Below are positions 41,184 through 48,493 of a DNA stretch of 64,000 bases, in pieces. Source of the DNA: JALZKA01 sp963717635 (lineage in GTDB: Bacteria > Actinomycetota > Thermoleophilia > Solirubrobacterales > 70-9). The notes beneath the pieces were generated by a model, which did no database searches, was not told the origin of the DNA, and saw nothing but the letters and a program-made list of their open reading frames with translations. The position numbers and the translations under genes were made by a program. The stretch spans positions 310,001 through 374,000 of the forward strand of contig OY970347.1 of assembly GCA_963717635.1 (NCBI GenBank), given 5' to 3'. The stretch's first letter is position 1. Every line of letters begins with the position of its first letter.

Positions 41184-41585
41184 CTACTCCCGCAGCCCGG
41201 CGGCTTCGAGGGCTTCATCCTTGGTGCTGAACATCTCCTGTCGAACGACAAGGCCGTCTCGAAATGTCCAGACGAATGCGAGTTGCTGACCTGCGGGGAA
41301 GTCTGTGTCGCTGATCCCGCTGAACCGGCCCTTTCCGGCTGCGCGAACCACGCCGACGATGGTGTCGCCCGCGTCGATGAGGTCCTTAGGGAAGTACCGG
41401 ACGGCTCCCATCTCGTTCTCCCGTTCCAGGATCACGGCCCGAACCTCGTCGTGTCCTCGGGCGGATCCGCTCAGGAGAGTCTTCACCTCGACCCTCGGGT
41501 CAAGCATCTCGAGCGCTTCGTCGAGGTCACCCCGATTGAACGCCTCCAGGCCGCGCCGCACGATCTGCACGTTCTCCTCCGACAT
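41184..41585 (-). CDS. NTF2/SnoaL-like protein 6
   Basis: This 133-aa protein is the last gene of the second trio. The N-terminus MSEENVQIVRRGLEAFNRGD is close to the family consensus, and the central ARGHDEVRAVILERENEMG takes the place of the usual YxGHEGxR block. It ends EALEAAGLRE-TAG. It starts 3 nt after the stop of protein 5, in the same frame. Confidence 0.8.
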   Translation of the reverse strand: MSEENVQIVRRGLEAFNRGDLDEALEMLDPRVEVKTLLSGSARGHDEVRAVILERENEMGAVRYFPKDLIDAGDTIVGVVRAAGKGRFSGISDTDFPAGQQLAFVWTFRDGLVVRQEMFSTKDEALEAAGLRE

Positions 41586-41588
41586 CGC

Positions 41589-42032
41589 CTACTCCGACAG
41601 CCCGGCGGCTTCGAGGGCTTCGGCGAGCGTCGGATAGACGATCCATCGGCGGACGAGTCCGTCGTTCAGCTCCCAGAGGTGGGCGATGAGGCGAGTCTGG
41701 ACGGGGATCCCGCTCTCCCTCCCGGTGGCCGACGCACGCACCTCGAACACGACCTTGTCCCCGCCCGCGAAGGCCTCGCCCACGTCGAACCGGATATCGC
41801 CGAGGCCTTCGACAAGCTCGCGGGTGCCTTCGATGAATCCCTCGTACCCGCGGAACGTCCCGGCGGTGTCGAAGACGATCTCCGGGCTCTGGCCAAGCTC
41901 GACGTCGGGATGGAAGAACTGGTCAAACAGCTCCCTGCGGGCGGCATCCGGCAGCTCGTACATCCCCACGACACCGCCTAGGTTGATGCCCTCGTAGAGG
42001 CGGCGCACGATCTCCGCGTTCTCCTCCGACAT
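41589..42032 (-). CDS. NTF2/SnoaL-like protein 5
   Basis: This 147-aa protein is the middle gene of the second trio. It starts MSEENAEIVRRLYEGINLGG and has a longer first loop (MYELPDAARRELFDQFFHPD) than its paralogues. The block FRGYEGFIEGTRELVEGLGD and the C-terminal strand GLVRRWIVYP are typical. It ends EALEAAGLSE-TAG, with 3-nt in-frame gaps on both sides. Confidence 0.8.
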   Translation of the reverse strand: MSEENAEIVRRLYEGINLGGVVGMYELPDAARRELFDQFFHPDVELGQSPEIVFDTAGTFRGYEGFIEGTRELVEGLGDIRFDVGEAFAGGDKVVFEVRASATGRESGIPVQTRLIAHLWELNDGLVRRWIVYPTLAEALEAAGLSE

Positions 42033-42035
42033 CGC

Positions 42036-42437
42036 CTACTCCGACAGCCCGGCGGCTTCGAGGGCCTGCTGCTCAGACGCGAAAAACTGCCAGCGGACGA
42101 TCTTGCCTTCACGGAAGGTGACGAGGGCGCAGATGTCGACCTCCACCTCTATCCCGCTACTCGGTCCCCGCCCCCACCACCGCAGCGAAGCAAGAACGTG
42201 GTCGTCAAAGTCGCGCATCTCGCGGAGCTCGACTGAGAAGTCCTCCCATATCTCTGTCGTGTACTGGGCTAAGCCTTGCAACGCGCCTTCGTGCCCATGG
42301 AAGGACTGGACGTCCGGTGCTTCTGGAATCGGAGTGAAGACAATGTTCGGGTCGGCCAGCTTGAGCATCGCGGCTGTGTCGCCACGCGAGAACGCGTCGA
42401 ACAGCGCCCGAACCACCTGAAAGTTCTCCTCCGACAT
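42036..42437 (-). CDS. NTF2/SnoaL-like protein 4
   Basis: This 133-aa protein is the first gene of the second trio. It starts MSEENFQVVRALFDAFSRGD, followed by SFHGHEGALQGLAQYTTEIW and REGKIVRWQFF. It ends QALEAAGLSE-TAG. Its 5' end, leader and tRNA fragment are identical to those of protein 1 over 90 nt (42423-42512 against 43863-43952), evidence of a recent duplication or insertion event. Confidence 0.82.
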   Translation of the reverse strand: MSEENFQVVRALFDAFSRGDTAAMLKLADPNIVFTPIPEAPDVQSFHGHEGALQGLAQYTTEIWEDFSVELREMRDFDDHVLASLRWWGRGPSSGIEVEVDICALVTFREGKIVRWQFFASEQQALEAAGLSE

Positions 42438-42446
42438 CGCCCGCGC

Positions 42447-42452
42447 AGTATC
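42447..42452 (-). promoter_or_regulatory. cassette 2 -10 element
   Basis: GATACT on the minus strand ends 9 nt before the ATG at 42437. The surrounding 28-nt leader is identical to that of cassette 1. Confidence 0.4.
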
Positions 42453-42465
42453 TCGCGTCGCTAGA

Positions 42466-42512
42466 TGGCGAGGGCCGGAATCGAACCGGCGACACCACGA
42501 TTTTCAGTCGTG
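42466..42512 (-). repeat. tRNA-Phe 3'-half fragment 2
   Basis: The 47 nt are identical to the 3' half of tRNA-Phe, from the anticodon stem to the discriminator. The boundary at the anticodon stem is typical of tyrosine-recombinase attachment sites in tRNA genes. No 5' half is present. Confidence 0.8.
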
Positions 42513-42593
42513 GCCGGGGGTTGCGGCTGGTTGCGGCTGGTCGGTGAAATCGGCACGCCGCGTGCGTTTCCGTGCGTAAAGCGCACGCGCCGA

Positions 42594-42645
42594 GTTGCGG
42601 CTGTTCGTGGATGGTGCGTTGCCCATCCGTTGCCCAGCTGAGGGG
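42594..42645. repeat. cassette-end block, copy in spacer 1
   Basis: This 52-nt copy of the block at 39646-39697 lies between tRNA fragment 2 and the end of the first trio. The rest of the spacer (42513-42593) holds three AGCCGCAAC-type repeats on the minus strand and an inverted GTGCG/CGCAC pair, and no gene. It may be the end of an excised or decayed element. Confidence 0.6.
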
Positions 42646-42662
42646 TTCCGTGCGGGGGCGGT

Positions 42663-43055
42663 CTACTCCGACAGCCCGGCGGCTTTGAGGGCTTCTTCGC
42701 GGTTCGTCAAGAGCAACCGGACGATCTTTCCGTCGCGGAACGTGAATAGCGCAGCTTGCGCAGCCTCCACTTCAGCTCCGCTCTGCCTTCCGCGGCCCCA
42801 GATGCGATTGAACACCACGATGTTTTCGCCCACCTCGATCAGCTTCTCGATGTGGCTGGTGTGCCACTCATCCCAGGCCTGGAGTTGCTCCCGCCAAACC
42901 CTCGCCATGCCGTCGACCCCGCGTGCCCTCACGGAGTCCGGGAAGCCCCTGATCTCGAAGTCAAGTTCGTCGCCGAACGGCTCACGGGTACTGAAATCGC
43001 CCGCCGCCCACTCGTCGTAGAGCCGCCGCACGATCTCCACGTTCTCCTCCGACAT
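42663..43055 (-). CDS. NTF2/SnoaL-like protein 3
   Basis: This 130-aa protein is the last gene of the first trio. It starts MSEENVEIVRRLYDEWAAGD. The core includes VRARGVDGMARVWREQLQAW, then RGRQSGAEVEAAQAALFTFR and DGKIVRLLL. It ends EALKAAGLSE-TAG, with one Lys replacing Glu in the tail. It is separated by 3 nt, in frame, from protein 2. Confidence 0.82.
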   Translation of the reverse strand: MSEENVEIVRRLYDEWAAGDFSTREPFGDELDFEIRGFPDSVRARGVDGMARVWREQLQAWDEWHTSHIEKLIEVGENIVVFNRIWGRGRQSGAEVEAAQAALFTFRDGKIVRLLLTNREEALKAAGLSE

Positions 43056-43058
43056 CGC

Positions 43059-43472
43059 CTACTCCGACAGCCCGGCGGCTTCGAGGGCCTCTGTCCGCGT
43101 TCCAAACCACGCCACGCGGACGATTTTGCCCGCTCGGATTGTCCAGAGGCCTGCGTGCTCACGCTCAACCTCCACGCCGCTCGCCAGTCCACGTCCACGA
43201 GAGGTCACGACGGAGATCACCTGTTCCCCCGCGTCGATCAACTCGTCCAAATGGTCCTCGACCTCCGCCCATGCATCGTCAAATCGCTCCTGGATGAGCC
43301 GGCGGATGCCCTCGTGCCCGAGGTAGACGTTCTGCTTGAGGAAATCCCGAAACGGGCTGGCGCGGAAGTCCCACTCCACCGCGGGGTCATACGCCGCGAG
43401 GACGCCCTCGGTGTCTCCCTTACGGACGGCCTTGTAGACCCGCCGCACGATCTCGACGTTCTCCTGCGACAT
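43059..43472 (-). CDS. NTF2/SnoaL-like protein 2
   Basis: This 137-aa protein is the middle gene of the first trio. It starts MSQENVEIVRRVYKAVRKGD, with YLGHEGIRRLIQERFDDAW and the strand block RGRGLASGVEVEREHAGLW that is typical of this group. It ends EALEAAGLSE-TAG. The codons for the tail of the gene before it (CTG-TCG-GAG) place GGAG 9-10 nt before this ATG, so the conserved tail also supplies a ribosome-binding site. Confidence 0.82.
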   Translation of the reverse strand: MSQENVEIVRRVYKAVRKGDTEGVLAAYDPAVEWDFRASPFRDFLKQNVYLGHEGIRRLIQERFDDAWAEVEDHLDELIDAGEQVISVVTSRGRGLASGVEVEREHAGLWTIRAGKIVRVAWFGTRTEALEAAGLSE

Positions 43473-43475
43473 CGC

Positions 43476-43877
43476 CTACTCCGACAGCCCGGCGGCTTCG
43501 AGGGCTTCGGCCTCGCTTCGGAGAGTGCGAAGGCGAGCGACCGATCCGTGTCGCCACTCGACGACGTGCCACTGCATCTCGTCGATGGGCGCGTCGCTCT
43601 CCATGCCACGGCCGCGAAAGCGCAGTCGTGAAAACGTCCTATCTCCAAGGTCTCGTACCTCTTCGATCTCTGCGACGTAGTCGGAGAACGCCCTAAACGT
43701 GCTCTCCCACCAAGTACGGACCCCGTCGTGGCCCGTGTAGGAACGGCCACCTTCCAACGCCACGCTACGGGGCGCGAAATCCACATCAGGATCGAGGAGC
43801 GCGAGGACAGCATCGAGATCGCGGCGATTGAAGGCGTCAATGACCCGGTGGTACCGCTCCACGTTCTCCTCCGACAT
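43476..43877 (-). CDS. NTF2/SnoaL-like protein 1
   Basis: This 133-aa protein is the first gene after the intact tRNA-Phe. It starts MSEENVERYHRVIDAFNRRD. The core has YTGHDGVRTWWESTFRAFSD and ends with RTLRSEAEALEAAGLSE. Catalytic residues cannot be assigned; the group includes polyketide cyclases, dehydratases and many orphan ligand-binding proteins. It stops with TAG. A 28-nt leader with GATACT separates it from tRNA-Phe. Confidence 0.82.
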   Translation of the reverse strand: MSEENVERYHRVIDAFNRRDLDAVLALLDPDVDFAPRSVALEGGRSYTGHDGVRTWWESTFRAFSDYVAEIEEVRDLGDRTFSRLRFRGRGMESDAPIDEMQWHVVEWRHGSVARLRTLRSEAEALEAAGLSE

Positions 43878-43886
43878 CGCCCGCGC

Positions 43887-43892
43887 AGTATC
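43887..43892 (-). promoter_or_regulatory. cassette 1 -10 element
   Basis: GATACT on the minus strand ends 9 nt before the ATG at 43877. The same hexamer is the -10 of the TTGACA promoter at 48494-48522. Read-through from tRNA-Phe is also possible. Confidence 0.4.
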
Positions 43893-43905
43893 TCGCGTCG
43901 CTAGA

Positions 43906-43978
43906 TGGCGAGGGCCGGAATCGAACCGGCGACACCACGATTTTCAGTCGTGTGCTCTACCAACTGAGCTACCTCGCC
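43906..43978 (-). tRNA. tRNA-Phe (GAA)
   Basis: The 73-nt gene folds as a cloverleaf: acceptor GGCGAGG/CCTCGCC, D arm TAGCTCAGTTGGTAGAGCA, anticodon arm CACGA-CTGAAAA-TCGTG with anticodon GAA, and T arm GCCGG-TTCGATT-CCGGC. The discriminator is A and CCA is not encoded. Its 3' half recurs as four fragments to the left, so it is probably an integration target. Confidence 0.96.
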
Positions 43979-43989
43979 CGCGGCGCGTA

Positions 43990-43995
43990 AGGCTA
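43990..43995 (-). promoter_or_regulatory. -10 element of tRNA-Phe
   Basis: TAGCCT on the minus strand ends 11 nt before the first base of tRNA-Phe. Confidence 0.35.
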
Positions 43996-44021
43996 GCGCC
44001 GGAGCGCCAGCCCTGGCCATC

Positions 44022-44053
44022 CCCCGACTGTCGACTGCCAGTCGGGGTAGCTT
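44022..44053 (+). promoter_or_regulatory. inverted repeat abutting yihY -10
   Basis: CCCCGACTG (44022-44030) and CAGTCGGGG (44039-44047) are perfect 9-bp arms with an 8-nt centre. TAGCTT (44048-44053) follows immediately and ends 6 nt before the yihY ATG. The position just upstream of the -10 is that of a repressor or activator operator. Confidence 0.45.
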
Positions 44054-44059
44054 CAGCCC

Positions 44060-44950
44060 ATGGCCTCCCTGCCCGCCCGGCTGAAAGAGTCGCGGCCGGT
44101 TCGGGCCGCGGTCGGTACCGGGGGTGCCTTTGGGCGGCTCCGGCTTTCCGACCACGCGGCCGCTCTCACCTACTACGCCGTCCTCTCGGTCTTCCCGGGG
44201 ATGATCGTGCTGGTCGGACTGCTGGGCGTCTTCGGCGACGAGAACACCGTCGACGCCCTGCTGCGGATCATCGAGAGCCTCTCGCCCGGATCCGCCTCGG
44301 ATACCTTCGAGGGAGCGGCCCGCAACGCGATCGAGGGCGGCGGCGCGGGGGTGGCGCTCCTGGCCGGCGTCGCGGTCGCGCTCTACAGCGCTTCCAGCTA
44401 CATCGGGGCCTTCAGTCGCGCCACGAACTCGATCTACGAGGTCGAGGAGACGCGCCCGTTCTGGCGCACGCTGCCGCTTCGAGTGGGCATGACCCTGTTC
44501 CTGCTGGTGACGCTCGCGGTCGCCCTCCTCGCCCTGCTCTTGACCGGCCCGTTGGTCGAGGCGATCGGAGACGAGGTCGGGCTCGGCGACACGGCGCTGA
44601 CGATCTGGTCGATCGCCAAGTGGCCGGCACTTGCGGCGGTGAACACGGCGTTGTTCGCGGTCCTCCTGTACGCGGGGCCGAACGTCCAGCACGAGAGCTT
44701 TCGCAAGCTCCTGCCGGGCAGCGTGCTGGCGATGTTGCTGTGGCTGGCCGCCTCGGCGGGGTTCGCCCTCTACGTCGCGAACTTCGGCTCCTATGCGAGC
44801 ACGTATGGCGCGGTCGCGGGCGTGATCATCTTCCTGATCTGGCTCTGGATCTCGAACCTGGCGGTCCTGGTCGGAGCGACCTACAACGTCGAGCTGGCGC
44901 GAGCCGCCGGCGCGACGACCGGCCCCGAGCCGTTGCCCAGCCGCTCGTAG
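44060..44950 (+). CDS. YihY/BrkB-family inner membrane protein
   Basis: The 296-aa protein has about six transmembrane helices and the family motif AALTYYAVLSVFPGMIVLVGLLG near the N-terminus. SYIGAFSRATNSIYEVEETRPFW (given here as its first and last parts) is the conserved loop, and GAVAGVIIFLIWLWISN lies near the end. Family members were once called ribonuclease BN but are membrane proteins of unclear function. Its last 70 nt overlap the convergent monooxygenase gene. Confidence 0.88.
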   Translation: MASLPARLKESRPVRAAVGTGGAFGRLRLSDHAAALTYYAVLSVFPGMIVLVGLLGVFGDENTVDALLRIIESLSPGSASDTFEGAARNAIEGGGAGVALLAGVAVALYSASSYIGAFSRATNSIYEVEETRPFWRTLPLRVGMTLFLLVTLAVALLALLLTGPLVEAIGDEVGLGDTALTIWSIAKWPALAAVNTALFAVLLYAGPNVQHESFRKLLPGSVLAMLLWLAASAGFALYVANFGSYASTYGAVAGVIIFLIWLWISNLAVLVGATYNVELARAAGATTGPEPLPSRS

Positions 44951-46479
44951 CGGTAGTCGTCGAGCGGGAACCTCGCCGCCGCGCGGCGCGCCTGCCATGA
45001 GGAGGTCGGGCGCAGGTACGGGGTGTCGCCATGGTGGTCGTAGTAGTAGCTGTTGGCGGTCGAACAGTTCCCGGTCTTCCAAAGCGACTGCTCCAACCGC
45101 CCCTCGATCATGGCGAAGAACCGGTCTGTCGCCTCGGGCGTCACCTCCACCGCCGTCGCGCCTCGCCGCCGCGCCTCTTCCAGGACCCGCACGACGTGAC
45201 GAGAGGTGTTCTGGACGAGCACGTGCCAGGCGGCGCCCGTGAAGCCGTAGGGGCCGAACATCATGAAGTGGTTCGGCAGACCGGGCATGCTGACCCCCTC
45301 GTACGACTTGAGCCGCTCCTCCTCGTAGCGGGTGGCGAGGTCAAACCCATCGCGGCCGCGGACGGGAGTGCGCCGGAAGTTCTCGGGGTCCGACGCAAGG
45401 CGGAAGCCGGTCGCGAGCACGATCGCGTCGACCTCGCGCTCAGAGCCGTCCACGGTACGGATCCCGCCTGCCGTGATTCGCTCGATCCCGTCGGTGACGA
45501 GCTCGACGTTCTCGCGGTTGAACACGCGGAGGTAGGAGTTCGACACGCTCGGGCGCTTGCAGCCCAGGTTGTAGTCGGGCGTCAGCTTCTTACGCAGCTC
45601 CGGGTCGTTCACCGACGCCTTGACCCAAGCCCGGCACCGAGCCTCGGCGCCGCGAACCGGGAACGAGACCCGGCCGTAGTTCACGACCATGAAGGTGAGC
45701 ATGAACTCGAGCACGGCCGAGCAACCTTCGTAGAACGCGCGCTGGGTGAGCGGGACCCGGCGGAACAGCCCCTGCAGCCAGCCCGGGATCTTCGGGTCGA
45801 ACTTCGGCGCGACCCAGATCGGGGTCCGCTGGTACACGTCGAGCCGCCCGACCTCGCGCGCGATCGCGGGCACGATCTGCACGGCGCTCGCCCCGGTGCC
45901 GACGATCGCGACGCGCTTGCCGGCCAGGTCGTATTCGTGATCCCACCGTGCCGAGTGGATGATCTTGCCCTGGAAGTCGCCGAGGCCGTCGAGCCCGGGC
46001 GGCTTGGGGTCGACGAACGGGCCGATCGCGCTGACGACGTGGCGGGCGGTCAGCTCCTGATCGTTGACCTCGAGCCGCCAGAGGTGGGCGTCCTCGTCCC
46101 AGGTGCGCGACGCAACCTCGCTGGCGAAGCGGAGGTGTGGTCCCAGTCCGTACTTCTCGACGTAGTCGTCGATGTACTCCTTCACCTCGGCGCCCTTGGC
46201 GAAGAACCGCGACCAGTCGGGCTTCATCTCGTACGAGAACTGGTAGGCGCAGGTGGGGATGTCGACGCCGATCCCCGGGTAGGTGTTGTCGCGCCAGGTG
46301 CCGCCGACGTCGGCCGCGCGCTCGAAGATCGCGAAGTCGTCGATCCCCGCGTGCAGCAGCGCGGCCCCCATCCCGAGGCCACTGATGCCGGCGCCGACGA
46401 TCGCGACCTCGAAGTCGGGGGCAACCGGCTCCGCCGCGGGCGCCGAGCCGTTCGAGCCGTTGTGGGTCACGTCGCTCAT
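44881..46479 (-). CDS. flavin-containing monooxygenase (Baeyer-Villiger/FMO type)
   Basis: The 532-aa flavoprotein has two dinucleotide motifs, VGAGISGLGMG (FAD, near residue 28) and VGTGASAVQ (NADPH, near residue 190). GTWRDNTYPGIGVDIP and ATGFRLASD are typical of this class. Between the Rossmann motifs is FQGKIIHSARWDHEY, corresponding to the BVMO fingerprint FxGxxxHxxxW. It oxygenates ketones or heteroatoms; the substrate is unknown. Its start overlaps the large membrane protein gene by 4 nt. Confidence 0.9.
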   Translation of the reverse strand: MSDVTHNGSNGSAPAAEPVAPDFEVAIVGAGISGLGMGAALLHAGIDDFAIFERAADVGGTWRDNTYPGIGVDIPTCAYQFSYEMKPDWSRFFAKGAEVKEYIDDYVEKYGLGPHLRFASEVASRTWDEDAHLWRLEVNDQELTARHVVSAIGPFVDPKPPGLDGLGDFQGKIIHSARWDHEYDLAGKRVAIVGTGASAVQIVPAIAREVGRLDVYQRTPIWVAPKFDPKIPGWLQGLFRRVPLTQRAFYEGCSAVLEFMLTFMVVNYGRVSFPVRGAEARCRAWVKASVNDPELRKKLTPDYNLGCKRPSVSNSYLRVFNRENVELVTDGIERITAGGIRTVDGSEREVDAIVLATGFRLASDPENFRRTPVRGRDGFDLATRYEEERLKSYEGVSMPGLPNHFMMFGPYGFTGAAWHVLVQNTSRHVVRVLEEARRRGATAVEVTPEATDRFFAMIEGRLEQSLWKTGNCSTANSYYYDHHGDTPYLRPTSSWQARRAAARFPLDDYRYERLGNGSGPVVAPAARASSTL

Positions 46480-48443
46480 CGTGTCAGGACCGCCGGGCGC
46501 GGCGCCGGCCGAGCCGCCGTGGGCGGGCCGGGCTTGACCTCGGGCTGCGGGACGCCGCGCGCCACGCGCACGAGCGCGTATCCCGTCGCGATCAGCAGCG
46601 CCAGGATGAAGGCTGCGACGCTCAGACCGAACGCGACGATCGTCCAGTCGGCCACTCCCTCCTTGCGCTCGCGCTGGAGGAACGAACGGTCGTCGACGAA
46701 GGCCCTTCTAAACGACGCCGGCGCCGGGATCTCGCCGACCGGGATCGCCGGATCGGCGGGCGCGAACAGCGGGATCGAGCCCATCTCGCTGCCACTTTGC
46801 AGGCGGATCGCGCTCTTCCAGCTGCCGTCCACCGGGATCGGCGGCGTGCGATAGGTGCCCGGGCCGACCTCGGTCAGCGCCTCGGCTCGGAGCGGCTCGC
46901 CGCCCTGCCAGGCGATCGCGTAGAGCCAGTCCGGATCGTCGGCCGCGGTGGCCGGGTCGAAGCGGACGGTGGCGACGGCCTCGCGGGGCTCGCTTCCGAG
47001 GACGTCGGCCAGCGTCACCTGGGCGCTGCCCTGGGGCGGCGAGGTGTGCCCGAGGAAGACGAGCACCGCGGCCAGGGTCGCCAGGCTCGCGGCCGCCGCC
47101 GCGATCGGCCGCGGCCCGACCAGGTCCCCGCGCAGCAGCAGCCCGCAGGCGATGAACGCGCCGATCGTGCCGCCGGCCACGCCGACGACCGCGCCCAGCG
47201 CGAGCGCCTCGCCGAGGAAATGAGCGGGCCACGGAAGCGGCATCCAGACCTGGCTCCAGGCGAACTCGGCGAGCACCCCGAGCGTTCCACAGGCGAGCCC
47301 TGCGACCACGCCGAAGCGGTACGGATGCTCTCGCACGGCGATCAGCAGGGCGACGGCCTCGACCAGCAGGGCCTCACTGAGATACAGCGGGAAGTGCTGC
47401 ACGACTTCGCCGAACCCCTCGCCGATGATCAGGGTGCAGGCCCCGCGGATCAGGACGAAGAACGCGACCGCGCCCAGTGCCGCGCCGCGCCCCGCGACGA
47501 TCCGCCCCATGGTCAGTGCGACGCCCGCCGCGAACGCGAGCAGCACCGGGTGGAAGAGCAGCCGGAACTGCGGGACGCCGAAGTCGAATTCGCCCTGGTA
47601 GATCGAGAGCGCGGCCAGCACGCCGCCGCCGGCGATCATCATGCGAAAGCGGTTGGAGGAGAGCGGGCGAAGGACGCGGACAAGCGTCGTGTCGAGCGGA
47701 CCGCGCAGGCTCGGCCGGAGGCGGCGGCCGAACGGCAGCAGCTCGATGACGCCGGTGCCGTTGTCGTTGGCGGCCCGAGCCTCGTCGCGCTCGGCCCGGC
47801 GGGCCAGGCGGCCCTCGGCGAGCAGGACCGTGATCGAGAGGACCGCGCAGACGGCCCCGGACAGCATCATCAGATGCGTCGCGCCCCACAGCGTCACGTC
47901 CTGGCCGAACAGCCGGTGAGAGAGATCGTCGAGCGGGAAGCCCAGCAGCGCAAACGAGGAGGAGGCGAGCAGCATGACGCCGCCGACGGGCGCGTACCAG
48001 TCCGGGCCGATCCGCACGGCGGCCGGGCTCGGGCGCTCGCCCCTGGCCGGCATCACGACCGCGATCCATCCGGCGGTGAAGATCCCGAACAGGCCGCCCA
48101 GGAGGAGATAGTGCGAGGGGTTCGCGAGCGGGCCCGGGTCGCGCCCGTCGTCGATGTGGAGCGACTCGTCCCAGCTCAGGCCGAACAGCGCCGGCAGCAG
48201 CGTGACCAGCGCGATCGCGGCGGGCAGCCCGGCCCAGCCCGGCAGGTCCCCGCCGAGCCGGCGCGAGATCCGATCGGCCCAGTTCAGCACGCCGATCCGC
48301 CCGCTGCGGTGCCCGAGGCCGACGACCAGCAACCCGGCGGTGAGCATCAGCGCGCCCCCGGTTGCGACCACGACCTGGAGGAGCTCGGCGCCCCCGGCCG
48401 GCGCGGACTCGGCCTGGGCGAGGGGGAGGAAGCTGGGGTTCAT
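46476..48443 (-). CDS. large multi-pass membrane protein, unknown
   Basis: The 655-aa protein has about a dozen hydrophobic helices in residues 20-460, then a ~130-residue non-membrane domain (TYRTPPIPVDGSWKSAIRL within it) and one last helix near 600-625. The architecture resembles copper-resistance or cytochrome-assembly membrane proteins fused to an Ig-like domain, but I recognise no defined family. The operon with the monooxygenase (ATGA overlap) suggests a related role. A good sigma70-like promoter lies upstream. Confidence 0.7.
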   Translation of the reverse strand: MNPSFLPLAQAESAPAGGAELLQVVVATGGALMLTAGLLVVGLGHRSGRIGVLNWADRISRRLGGDLPGWAGLPAAIALVTLLPALFGLSWDESLHIDDGRDPGPLANPSHYLLLGGLFGIFTAGWIAVVMPARGERPSPAAVRIGPDWYAPVGGVMLLASSSFALLGFPLDDLSHRLFGQDVTLWGATHLMMLSGAVCAVLSITVLLAEGRLARRAERDEARAANDNGTGVIELLPFGRRLRPSLRGPLDTTLVRVLRPLSSNRFRMMIAGGGVLAALSIYQGEFDFGVPQFRLLFHPVLLAFAAGVALTMGRIVAGRGAALGAVAFFVLIRGACTLIIGEGFGEVVQHFPLYLSEALLVEAVALLIAVREHPYRFGVVAGLACGTLGVLAEFAWSQVWMPLPWPAHFLGEALALGAVVGVAGGTIGAFIACGLLLRGDLVGPRPIAAAAASLATLAAVLVFLGHTSPPQGSAQVTLADVLGSEPREAVATVRFDPATAADDPDWLYAIAWQGGEPLRAEALTEVGPGTYRTPPIPVDGSWKSAIRLQSGSEMGSIPLFAPADPAIPVGEIPAPASFRRAFVDDRSFLQRERKEGVADWTIVAFGLSVAAFILALLIATGYALVRVARGVPQPEVKPGPPTAARPAPRPAVLTR

Positions 48444-48493
48444 CGCGTCCAGTACCGCCTTTCGTGGTGCCGTCCGACGCTTTGCTACGGGGT

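Noticed and set aside
39593..42512. tRNA-Phe fragments as functional tRNA genes
   Set aside because: They lack the 5' half (D arm and acceptor 5' strand) and cannot form a cloverleaf.
39178..43978. CRISPR-like array suggested by regular repeats
   Set aside because: The repeats are ends of protein-coding genes and tRNA fragments spaced hundreds of bases apart, not short repeats with unique spacers. No cas genes are present.
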